Origin: Nemertoderma westbladi
Lineage: Eukaryota; Xenacoelomorpha; Nemertodermatida; Nemertodermatidae
Assembly (NCBI GenBank): GCA_032718475.1
Contig: JAUCBJ010000284.1
Span: forward strand, 1-64,000
Direction of reading: 5' to 3'
DNA: 64,000 bases
In this document: piece after piece, positions 52,301 to 62,650 of the stretch
How positions within the stretch are numbered: position 1 is the first letter of the stretch
How the letters are laid out: the number at the start of each line of letters is the position of its first letter
Notes under the pieces: model-generated
Database searches by the model: none
The model's input: the letters and a program-made list of their open reading frames with translations, nothing else
What the model was told of the DNA's origin: nothing
Made by a program: the position numbers and the translations under genes

Positions 52301-54093
52301 TTTTAGTATAATGTTAAGATTCATTAGGGCCTACTTCTATCGCTTTCTAGAGGAAGGTGGTGGGGTTTTAGTACAATTTTAAGATTCATTAGGGCCTACT
52401 TCTATCGCTTTCTAGAGGAAGGTGGTGGGGTTTTTGTATAATTATAAGATTCATTAGGGCCTACTTCTATCGCTTTCTAGAGGAAGGTGGTGGGGTTTTT
52501 GTATAATTATAAGATTCATTAGGGCCTACTTCTATCGCTTTCTAGAGGAAGGTGGTGGGGTTTTTGTATAATTATAAGATTCATTAGGGCCTACTTCTAT
52601 CGCTTTCTAGAGGAAGGTGGTGGGGTTTTTGTATAATTATAAGATTCATTAGGGCCTACTTCTATCGCTTTCTAGAGGAAGGTGGTGGGGTTTTAGTATA
52701 ATTTTAAGATTCATTAGGGCCTATTTCTATCGCTTTCTAGAGGAAGGTGGTGGGGTTTTAGTATAATTTTAAGATTCATTAGGGCCTACTTCTATCGCTT
52801 TCTAGAGGAAGGTGGTGGGGTTTTAGTATAATTTTAATATTTATTAGGGCCTACTTCTATCGCTTTCTAGAGGAAGGTGGTGGGGTTTTAGTATAATTTT
52901 AAGATTCATTAGGGCCTACTTCTATCGCTTTCTAGAGGAAGGTGGTGGGGTTTTAGTATAATTTCAAGATTCATTAGGGCCTACTTCTATCGCTTTTAGA
53001 GGAAGGTGGTGGGGTTTTAGTATAATTTTAAGATTCATTAGGGCCTACTTCTATCGCTTTCTAGAGGAAGGTGGTGGGGTTTTAGTATAATTTTAAGATT
53101 CATTAGGGCCTACTTCTATCGCTTTCTAGAGGAAGGTGGTGGGGTTTTAGTATAATGTTAAGATTCATTAGGGCCTACTTCTATCGCTTTCTAGAGGAAG
53201 GTGGTGGGGTTTTAGTATAATTTTAAGATTCATTAGGGCCTACTTCTATCGCTTTCTAGAGGAAGGTGGTGGGGTTTTAGTATAATTTTAAGATTCATTA
53301 GGGCCTACTTCTATCGCTTTCTAGAGGAAGGTGGTGGGGTTATAGTATAATTTTAAGATTCATTAGGGCCTACTTCTATCGCTTTCTAGAGGAAGGTGGT
53401 GGGGTTTTAGTATAATTTTAAGATTCATTAGGGCCTACTTCTATCGCTTTCTAGAGGAAGGTGGTGGGGTTTTAGTATAATTTTAAGATTCATTAGGGCC
53501 TACTTCTATCGCTTTCTAGAGGAAGGTGGTGGGGTTTTTGTATAATTTTAAGATTCATTAGGGCCTACTTCTATCGCTTTCTAGAGGAAGGTGGTGGGGT
53601 TTTAGTATAATTTTAAGATTCATTAGGGCCTACTTCTATCGCTTTCTAGAGGAAGGTGGTGGGGTTTTTGTATAATTTTAAGATTCATTAGGGCCTACTT
53701 CTATCGCTTTCTAGAGGAAGGTGGTGGGGTTTTAGTATAATTTTAAGATTCATTAGGGCCTACTTCTATCGCTTTCTAGAGGAAGGTGGTGGGGTTTTAG
53801 TATAATTTTAAGATTCATTAGGGCCTACTTCTATCGCTTTCTAGAGGAAGGTGGTGGGGTTTTAGTATAATTTTAAGATTCATTAGGGCCTACTTCTATC
53901 GTTTCTAGAGGAAGGTGGTGGGGTTTTAGTATAATTTTAAGATTCATTAGGGCCTACTTCTATCGCTTTATAGAGGAAGGTGGTGGGGTTTTAGTATAAT
54001 TTTAAGATTCATTAGGGCCTACTTCTATCGCTTTCTAGAGGAAGGTGGTGGGGTTTTAGTATAATTTTAAGATTCATTAGGGCCTACTTCTAC
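49351..54093. repeat. 65-bp minisatellite, about 73 copies, starting in FReD 1 coding sequence
   Basis: The first unit begins at codon 343 of FReD 1 (CGCTTTCTAGAGGAAGGTGG) and includes its stop codon. All later units repeat this plus TGGGGTTTTAGTATAATTTT and AAGATTCATTAGGGCCTACT, then TCTAT. Three main variants differ in the middle: GTATAATTTTAAG, GTATAATGTTAAG and TTTTTGTATAATTATAAG; the coding unit is of the third type. A few units have 1-base losses near 52997 and 53901. 65 is not a multiple of 3 and each unit has TAA, so the array is not coding. Confidence 0.97.
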
Positions 54094-54599
54094 TATTTAT
54101 TGTTCATTTAGTAAAATAATATATTAATTAGGTGAAGGGATTGAAGGTGAAGTTTTTAGACATCTTTAGTCTTTACTGTAGTTTATTGAATGTGTTATAT
54201 CTGTCTGGTTATCTAATCTATGACATTTAGACCAGAGAAGCAGGATTTATGCAGCGCGGTTTATATTATTGGATGTTTAAATGTTTCCGATCTGTATAAA
54301 TCAGATGCCGCACCGTAGCGGCATTATTAATGTGCCGCTGGAATTATCCCACTTTTTGGAACGAGGATGGGTTTCACAACAAAACTCTGTAAACATATAT
54401 GCGAAGTATCAGCCGTGAACTTTTTTTTTAATATGACCGCAAATTCTATCTGCCATAAACGTTTGCTATGAAAACTGACGGCAAATTCAATCTGCCGTAA
54501 AATTTGACGGCAAATTCAATCTGCCAAGCACTTTCACAGCATATTCATATATTGATAATTGATGTTAACGACATACTGACTAACAGGGGGTTGGTATGT
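54094..54599. other. Intergenic with short GACGGCAAATTCAATCTGCC repeats
   Basis: Three copies of the 20-bp word or close variants lie near 54435, 54476 and 54505. A GCCGCACCGTAGCGGC hairpin-like word is at about 54308. No gene is seen. ATATTCATATATTG at 54541 recurs at 55380, on both sides of the foldback. Confidence 0.55.
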
Positions 54600-55383
54600 A
54601 TATATTAAATTAAATTAAAGGAAGAACAGGAGTCGTACACCCCCAATAAAAATATAAAATCGGGACATTTAGCCCAAAATATTTCTCGACCCCTAGGGTC
54701 ATCGAAGAACAACAAACACACAAACACAAAACAAATATAAATACATGCTAAACATACAGGTATGTGTCGCAACCCTAAGCCTACCCGCCATGCACTAAAT
54801 GATACCGTTAATAACTGCACAATAGCTAAGCCTATATTCTATAGAAATATATGACAATTTTGTCGCCGTGAAAGGGGTATGACTGAGGCAAATATAATTA
54901 ATTTGTGAAAAATATGGTTGCGTTTCAGTGTCTTGGACCAGTACGCGCTAATGGTGCGATTAATTTAGGTCATTGGTGCAATATAGATAGGCTTGGCTAA
55001 TTCCCTGTCCAGCTGACGAGGTGTCGAGGATTAGCGCGTACTGGTCCAAGACACTGAAACGCAACCATATTTTTCACAAATTAATTATTTTTGCCTCAGT
55101 CATACCCCTTTCACGGCGACAAAATTGTCATATATTTTCTTATAGAATATAGGCTTAGCTATTGTGCAGTTATTAACGGTATCATTTAGTGCATGGCGGG
55201 TAGGCTTAGGGTGCGACACATACCTGTATGTTTAGCATGTATTTATATTTGTTTTGTGTTTGTGTGTTTGTTGTTCTTCGATGACCCTAGGGGTCGAGAA
55301 ATATTTTGGGCTAAATGTCCCGATTCTATATTTTTATTGGGGGTGTAAGACTCCTGTTCTTCCTTTAATTTAATTTAATATAT
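54600..55383. mobile_element. Long foldback element, arms of about 353 bp
   Basis: The left arm 54600-54952 and right arm 55030-55383 are about 98% complementary; the loop is 77 bp. Outer ends are ATATATTAAATTAAATTAAA; inner ends are GACCAGTACGCGCTAAT. No ORF of substance. A 14-bp direct repeat (ATATTCATATATTG) at 54541-54554 and 55380-55393 is close to the edges but not flush with the left one, so it may not be a true target duplication. Confidence 0.9.
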
Positions 55384-55729
55384 TCATATATTGGCTGATA
55401 TACAGTGGGCCTATATTAATAAATCATTTGTGGATATGACTTTTTAATCTCAATTTTGTTGTAAGCTTGCATAGTCTGCCCAGCTTAACCTAAGTAATAA
55501 CATAAGGGCTTACAGGTGATATTGAAAAAAACATTGAGAAAAAAGCAAATATAATATTTAATATTGAGAAAAAAAACATTGATTGGAATTACGCCTAATA
55601 CTAAATGAATAGCCATTGTGACTGGTTATACCACCACTTGGCTCTCTCCCATATGGTGATGTGAATTGGTAGAAGCGGCGCATATGTACAAGACCTTTAA
55701 CTCAATTAACTGTGTCTTAAAACAGAGGC
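55384..55729. other. Intergenic, no gene seen
   Basis: Unremarkable AT-rich sequence with two AACATTGAGAAAAAA words. Confidence 0.4.
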
Positions 55730-56095
55730 TTATTCGTCTGTAATTCTCCAGTCCGTCGCTAGAGGGCGAAATTTCTGAAAGAGATAACCTTCCTCAATCT
55801 CGTTGTTTATAATCCATTTAAGCAGAAACTTGACATAACCTACAGTATATATACTAGACCACAGGCTGCGTCTTTGTAATGAAGATGGTCTGACCACAGT
55901 TCTCAAGTCTGCCACTAGAGGTCGAAATGTGTGGGTTATTCTCAAATTACCTGATTTGTTTTCTGTTCAAATAACGAAACTTGACAGATATTCGTGCTAG
56001 ACCATCCATAGGCCTAGTGGTAGACTAATCCGTCGGCAGTTCTCCAGTCTACCGCTAGTGGGCTGAAATGAAAACATTTCTAAAACGTTCCCCAT
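55730..56095. repeat. Degenerate tandem repeat, period about 145 bp, 2.5 copies
   Basis: CTCCAGTCCGTCGCTAGAGG (55747), CTCAAGTCTGCCACTAGAGG (55902) and CTCCAGTCTACCGCTAGTGG (56041) start similar units that also share AAACTTGACA and CTAGACCA words. A related single unit is at 38654 (CCCCAGTCTACCGCTAGAGA) and a part near 22262. Confidence 0.7.
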
Positions 56096-56106
56096 TTCGT
56101 AATTTT

Positions 56107-56349
56107 AGGTCCGCGTAGCGAGACCTCTAGGATAGACTCCGTTGTTGCTTGTTGGTATGTCGTTGGTGGTGGTGGAGTTTGTTGTTAATTTCCAGATAGG
56201 TTTTAGCTTTATAAGGCTTCATACGGCGCAGTGGCGAAGTTGGTAGATCGTTGGACTTGGAATCTCTAGGTACAGAGTTCAATCCCAGTTTCCGCTGTGT
56301 ATTTTCGGTACTGTAACAGGTAGGTTCAAGCGTTAGTAGACGCGGACCT
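56107..56349 (+). mobile_element. tRNA-like SINE head between short inverted repeats
   Basis: An A box (TGGCGAAGTTGGTAGATCG, 56232-56250) and a B box (GAGTTCAATCCCAG, from 56275) are spaced as in a tRNA. AGGTCCGCGT at 56107-56116 and its complement at 56340-56349 frame the region. A SINE is likely; whether the inverted repeats belong to it is open. Confidence 0.5.
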
Positions 56350-56718
56350 TTTGAGCGATTTCGCGCTTGTTGTCTCTAATCCTTCCTTCATACTCCCCTC
56401 TGTTTACAATAGCAATTGAGATTATATCACAAGATTTGTATTCTCACAGACATGTTTAATTGATTTATTGTGATTCTTCGTCTTTGAATAAAACAATCCT
56501 TTTGAGGAATCGCGTAATTGGCAGGTGTGCTTCATTAGCAACCTAATTTAATGGCTTTGTATACTATGTACACAAATACTGTATACTTCATTCAGTATAA
56601 ACCGGTACATAAATATATATACCAAGTATAAATAATAAATACCAAGTAAATACAGTTCAAATTTTTGAAAACAGCAAATAAAAGTAAAGATAATAATTTA
56701 TTGTTATTAAAAATTAAA

Positions 56719-57660
56719 ATGAAATGCAACTTGATTGGCTACACTTCGAAAATGACAATAATTTTATACATATTGCTACTAATGGCTGTAAAAAATGATG
56801 CCGCACTCAGTGCCCACGACATCGTTCAGAATATTGTCGATTCGAATGGCATTAGATTTTCAATATACTTTATGAGCATAATAGACGATTTGATTGCAGA
56901 AGTAAACCGCTTAATCGATGTAAAGGGTCAGAAATTAAACAACATTACAGTATCTATAAACGAGCTCCTTAATAATGTGAAGGATTCAAGGCATCTTATC
57001 CAAGGTGTATCTCGGGAGTGCGGAATCTACTTCGATCAACTTGACGATATCGGTAAACATCTATTCCATTGCGTTTCGGAGGAACCGTATCACGGTCGGC
57101 ATTGGATCGTAATCCAAAGGAGAATCAACAATTCCACGGCTTTCATCCGAAACTGGGCCGACTATAGGGCGGGTTTCGGCAATCGGGACGGCAGCTTCTG
57201 GTTGGGTCTCGAGAACATACATAAACTCACTTCTATCGGAGCAACGGAAGCTAAGATAGATATATATAGGAGCAGGGCGCCCAAGTCCAGCCTTCTCTAC
57301 CGGTACCAAAACTTCAACGTCGCAGGTGAATCCGATAAATACCGATTGGATTTCGATCACAAGAATTTTTCCGACACTTACGAGCGACAGACCTATGCGA
57401 ATGGGATGGATGGTAGTAATGGTGCACAGTTTTCAACCCCTGACAGAGATTTTGATGACCAAGTGGCCCACTGTGCAGACAAGTTTCAGTCAGGTTGGTG
57501 GTTCGGTGGGGAGAGATGCGCGGCTTCGAACGTTAATGGTCGCTACGTATTTAACCTGAAGGAGTGCTGGAACGCTGGTGTTCAGGCAATGCACTGGATC
57601 GATTTAATGTATTTTGTGGACATTGTAGAGATAAAGATCAAAATTCCTATTTTTGTTTAG
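56719..57660 (+). CDS. Secreted fibrinogen-related (FReD) protein 2
   Basis: 313 residues from the ATG at 56719; an in-frame TTG farther upstream (56665) is not needed. A hydrophobic segment at residues 12-24 (TIILYILLLMAV) is the signal peptide or its core. The helical part is 30-98. The fibrinogen domain is about 101-313: HWIVIQRRINNSTAFIRNWA, YRAGFGNRDGSFWLGLENI, SGWWFGGERC and NVNGRY. Cysteines 101/118 and 252/267 fit the two conserved disulphides. The loop TPDRDFDDQVAHC keeps the aspartates of the Ca2+ site, unlike FReD 1. The end VEIKIKIPIFV is the normal domain end. Single exon, same strand as FReD 1 and about 7 kb away, so a tandem gene pair is likely. A sugar- or acetyl-binding recognition role is inferred from the family. 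Confidence 0.92.
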   Translation: MKCNLIGYTSKMTIILYILLLMAVKNDAALSAHDIVQNIVDSNGIRFSIYFMSIIDDLIAEVNRLIDVKGQKLNNITVSINELLNNVKDSRHLIQGVSRECGIYFDQLDDIGKHLFHCVSEEPYHGRHWIVIQRRINNSTAFIRNWADYRAGFGNRDGSFWLGLENIHKLTSIGATEAKIDIYRSRAPKSSLLYRYQNFNVAGESDKYRLDFDHKNFSDTYERQTYANGMDGSNGAQFSTPDRDFDDQVAHCADKFQSGWWFGGERCAASNVNGRYVFNLKECWNAGVQAMHWIDLMYFVDIVEIKIKIPIFV

Positions 57661-57791
57661 AGAAAATATAAATAACAAAACGAAGAAATGACTATCGATT
57701 TTGGTGGAATATTATATTTGATCAGAGGCTGGGTAAAGGTTTTATGAACTGGTTTCTTTTTCTTTTGGTACATTATATATTCTTACATGTG

Positions 57792-57797
57792 AATAAA
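57792..57797 (+). promoter_or_regulatory. Poly(A) signal of FReD 2
   Basis: AATAAA, 132 bases after the stop codon. Confidence 0.55.
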
Positions 57798-59876
57798 ATC
57801 TATCAAAAACTATTATATTCTTTGTTTAACATTTATAAACTTCATTCGATAATATTACCATTTATTTCGTAGAGCATATGACAGCGGACCATATCGTATT
57901 AGAGAACTGTATTGAGGCCGCATCTCAAGGATTTGAGCCCCATCTTACAATATATTTCAATGTATATACTTATTCATTATATACGTCTATTCAAATTCCA
58001 GAACAATACGATTACAAAATCTGGCCAGAATAAGATTTTATCATTATAATATCATCGTTATAAGGTGACACTAATTAATGAAATTAATGATTCCAAATCA
58101 GTAAAAACATCTAAATTTCGTTGAGAAACAACTGAGATATGTGAGTTCTAAGTTGCATGTTTTTTTTCTCTGCAGGGAGGTTAATAACACACCCTCTATA
58201 GTTATTTTGTAGCTCCATGCTCCACTATTTTAAGCCTTTTTTCAACGATATACTTTACCACATAGTGACTCTCCCAGTGATCTCTGTCTAGGATTGTTCG
58301 ATTACGAAAAACATAAGTTTAAATGCAATTGTACATATTATTGAGAATATGAAACATTGAATATAATAAATAATACCGAAAAGACCATCTACATACAATA
58401 TGAAACTAGCCAAATAAATATTATTAGTAAGAAAGTTGTGAAAGTGTTTTACTGTATTCTTCAAATCAAGTCAATTCACAAATTTTTTGTCAAATATCAA
58501 AATGTCAAATATATGGCAAATAACACTCATTCGTATTGGTAAGTAGCAAAAACATGATTAATAAACTGATATTACATGTAATATTAATTTACTTATTATT
58601 ATTATATTAAATAATATAATAACTTATAATATTACAAGTTTAAATAGACTTGTATTAAATAGAAAATATCTCCAATATTTTGTGAATTATTTCGGAAATT
58701 TTTTTATGGTCAAAATGAGATATACAAATATTATACTTGGAAGCCTACGCGCTGTTTATCGTTATGCAGGACATTTAGGTATGTAATATAAATAAATCAC
58801 ATAAAATAACAGTGATACTCCTTAATTAACAGGAAATAATGCTGGGATAACAGTGTCATTAACAATAGCAATTATAGTGGGGAGGTTATAGTACGAAACA
58901 GTGGTGCTGGCCTGGAAGTAGCGAAACACGTCCATTTCAAGTCATTGTTCAATTTATCGTAAGGAAATAACACGCTGGAGAAGTAGCAAGTAGGCCTTAG
59001 GCCGCAATCACACTTCCGAGTCAAAGTCAAAATACAAAATGTAAAACACATCACATGAAATTTAATTTATTCTAGAACGCCATTATGTATTATATTAGGC
59101 CTGTATAATGTATTATTATTTATTATTGCTAGCTAGCTATATTTATTTTATTTTGACTTTGACTTTGATGTTTTTTTTTAATTACGAGATAAACATGTAT
59201 TTCTAAAGGCACGGTAGACACGAAATGCTCTGTATTACTAACTATTAATCTGCCTTAAAATCTTTTTTAGTTCACTACTTAATGATAATATTAGTCAAAA
59301 TCTACTTCAAAGTTTAACGTGAAGAAAACTCAACGAAATGCGGATAACAAACAATAGTAAACAAAACGATTGTGTCAGATCGAGTCAGCAGTAGGAATAT
59401 GTTAAAATAGTTAGTCCGCGACGTGCGACAGATAAGTATAACTTATCAAACATCAAACCAAAAACCCTTTCTACAAATTAAGTTAGTCAAAATAAACAGT
59501 ACAAATAATAAATAGATTATTTAGGAATACATAAAATTATTAGGGGATTACATTTCAGCTAATACTACTGTTATATTATTATACTTGTCACCTGTTGTAA
59601 TAATATTTAATATGATATATTATAAGTTAATGAGCACAACAGAACAAAATAGGTATATTTCAAAGCGAATGAATATTAATTAAGCTACAATTTATATGGC
59701 ATATTGTATTCAGCTATTTAGAAACGTGCAGCGGCTAATAAATTATATAAATATATTAAATACTCTAATTAGAAAATAAATATTTTAGGGTACATAGGTT
59801 ATGTTAAAACTGGAATCATACTTGTATAGAAATGGGCTAATTATAATCGTAATGCTGTATTACAGCTAATTTAATG
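57798..59876. other. Intergenic, AT-rich, no gene seen
   Basis: Only short stray open frames. GAGTCAAAGTCAAAATA (about 59019) and TATTTTGACTTTGACTTT (about 59149) are complementary over about 15 bases, perhaps a small MITE relic. Confidence 0.5.
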
Positions 59877-60245
59877 CTGTGCCGACTTAGCGGCAAAATC
59901 ACGCCGCCACTTTTGCGACATCAGCTTCCCAAGAAAGTCATCGGCTGCCCACCATGGTTATTCTCTCCATGAGGTTGCCAAAGCACAAGATCGTGCACTG
60001 GATGGCCCTCACGGCAAACGAGATGTACTGCAAAGCGGAGGCGACTTTGTTCAAGTGTTCAAACTTGGGGGTAATAATGATAGACCCCCAATGCTATATA
60101 GTGTCTGGTTGGAGATGTGTTCATTGTACTTGACACAATGAACCCGGCGTAGCATTCTTGTGTATGTACCATCAAAAGATTTACTGTCCGCAGCAGTAAA
60201 GGCCCATCATGGACTCCCATATAGGAGTACTGGTTCTACTGCTGC
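59877..60245 (-). mobile_element. RTE-like LINE 3' fragment, diverged
   Basis: Reverse complement of the family's C-terminal coding region, from the KPAQHS end to the complement of AGCAGTAGAACCAGTACTCC. More diverged than other copies, with several changes and an internal loss. Confidence 0.85.
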
Positions 60246-62515
60246 CCAAAAATAATCGAATCTTGAGATTCCGTTATAGAAATGATGGGTCTCGAAGGTA
60301 TGATCATAATATTGAATGATTACACGGAGAGGACATTTTAATTCATCGCCATTTAATTAGCGCGAAATTAATAAATGAATTTTAAATCTAACGGCGTTTT
60401 TCAGATTTCAAGTTTATTGGAGCCCCGAATGATATTAAAACCGAAAACAATTCCGTGCTATCGGACTCAATAAAAATAATTTAAACAAAATTGTACTTTT
60501 TATGTAAATAATATGAAACCATTGTAAACATAAACCTAATTTGTATGTGACTATATTTTTATACTTTTTTTCATACATTATTTTTTTTTAAGTAACAAAA
60601 CTAAAAAGAAAGATAACTCTCGGGGTGAGTGTGAGAGGGCTTCGGAGAGTTGACTGAGATACATTGGTATAGACCCCCCCCCCCCCCCCCCCCCCCAACA
60701 GCTGATATAGTGGGAGATACTGACCTAAAACTATAAAACTAATGGCAGTTAACAATACAAATTGAAGCTCTAAAAATATATATTTTATGGACTACAAAAT
60801 AAATCGCAGCGGAAAATCCTTAAATGAGCCATGCAACGTAAAATATTATAAGCCCAACTCCATAATGCGGGAATCCATTACTAGTGAAACAATCACTGCA
60901 CCATGGCAACACTTTATAGTAGACGATGGTGATATAAACTGCATCGACATACACTGACATCAAACAAACTGTTAACATCAAAAATAATATAAAAACCTCA
61001 CCACTGCGCCAACACGAAAACCAACTGGTACATCTGTGAGTTTGCAGCAAATTACACCAACAGCAGCATTACTCATCCGAAAACATATGCCAACAACTGT
61101 TTCACTAAATGTAAAACCTGGTATTAAAAAAATATATCAAATAATTATAATAAAATACAAACTTAAGTTTTAAATAATTGTACATCTAATAACACTCCCA
61201 GTTTGCAATTAGTGCTAATTAATTTAGGAACACAAAAATGGATAAAATACAACAATAACCAACAAAACAATATAACAACAATCAAAAAAACTTAAAAACT
61301 TAAACAAGGAAATCGATCTGAAATCAACTTTATAAAATAAAATTGATTAAAATCAAAAGATAAATTAATTGTTTAAAGAAATAACAACTTCCAGACAAGT
61401 TACTGTAAGTTATATTGAAATTATCGTTTCTAATGATATAATAGAAACATTTACCTGACTCATATAGATTATGTTACCGATCTGCGAAAAAATGGACGCG
61501 ACAAACTGAACATTGAACAGGTATCAATATAGGCCTAAACATAAACAAGTAACAGCACTAAACGCAAGGAAGGCAGACGGCCGAAGCTGGCAGAGAAAAT
61601 ACTAAATATTACTTAACAGACATTTAGCACAAGTTCTAGAACAAATGGAGCCAAAAAACAGGTAAGATTCCGTAGCTAAGAAGAATAATAATTATTATTT
61701 ATTATAGGCCTACAACTGGTAAGTAAGTATATTTACTAATGAAAGGCTATTAATTAAGAGAGATATATTAATGTCTAAACAATAATGTCAAGATTAATTG
61801 CTTCCTAACTAATTAGGAAAACATCTAAAAGGAGTTAATAAAGTTGATCAAAGAAAAGGAAAAAATTGATTTAGACAATAAGTGATAAACGCAACTTCAA
61901 CAAAATGCAACTAAGTTAACGCTAAATAAGAATGCACATATTGACACCTGAATAATGATAATTGCAAATCAAAATTAGCAATGCTAACTAGAGTTGAGTT
62001 CTAGTATGTTGCGAGAAATAATAATTCATATTAACATTCAAGAAGTGATTTATCGCAAGAAATGTCACCCGATAATAATTTTCATAATCATAAAATTCTC
62101 GCCAATATTTTTTCAGTCTAATTGTTACCCCGACCTTAAAGGTCTATGGCGGCTTGACACCCATTACCACAAACACAAACAGCTCGACAGCAGTAACAGC
62201 TGTCTGTTAGTTGTACATTACGTACGTATGGTAGATAACGTAGGCGGGGAGTTTAGGAGGTAATAATGGTATTCGATAAACCTAATAAAAAGCTAATTAA
62301 TGAAAAGAATACGGAGAATTTCCATCGGTTGCGGGTTCAGAATTCAATGTTGTTATGTGAATATCAGAATAAATGACCAACTGCTTGCTGTTGTATTCCT
62401 AACTGATGGCAAATTCTTTGCCCGACACATTCATTTTCGGAACGAGTTCATGGTCTGACATATCAGTCGAAAAAGTCTGCACCACTATGATGGCGCGTCA
62501 GACACTGAGAGGCAT
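60246..62515. other. Intergenic with a 23-base poly-C tract, no gene seen
   Basis: The C run is 60674-60696. The rest is A-rich, with short spurious open frames only. Confidence 0.5.
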
Positions 62516-62650
62516 GAGTGTCGGATAATACGTTACACCGAGTGTCGGACACAGAGTAAGAAGGTGTCGGATACTGTTACCCGTACTGTCGGACACATAG
62601 TTAATGCGTATGGAGTGTCGGAGAAATAATTAGACGGAGTGTCGCATCCG
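62516..62650. repeat. 24-bp imperfect repeat over the DDR stop codon
   Basis: GAGTGTCGGA or a close form starts at 62516, 62540, 62563, 62586, 62613 and 62637. The last one lies within the coding end of the kinase gene (complement of its final RHSV codons). Confidence 0.7.

Noticed and set aside
49387-54093. Coding extension of FReD 1 through the 65-bp array
   Set aside because: Each unit has a TAA in the gene's frame and 65 bp shifts the frame; no read-through protein is possible beyond the first unit.
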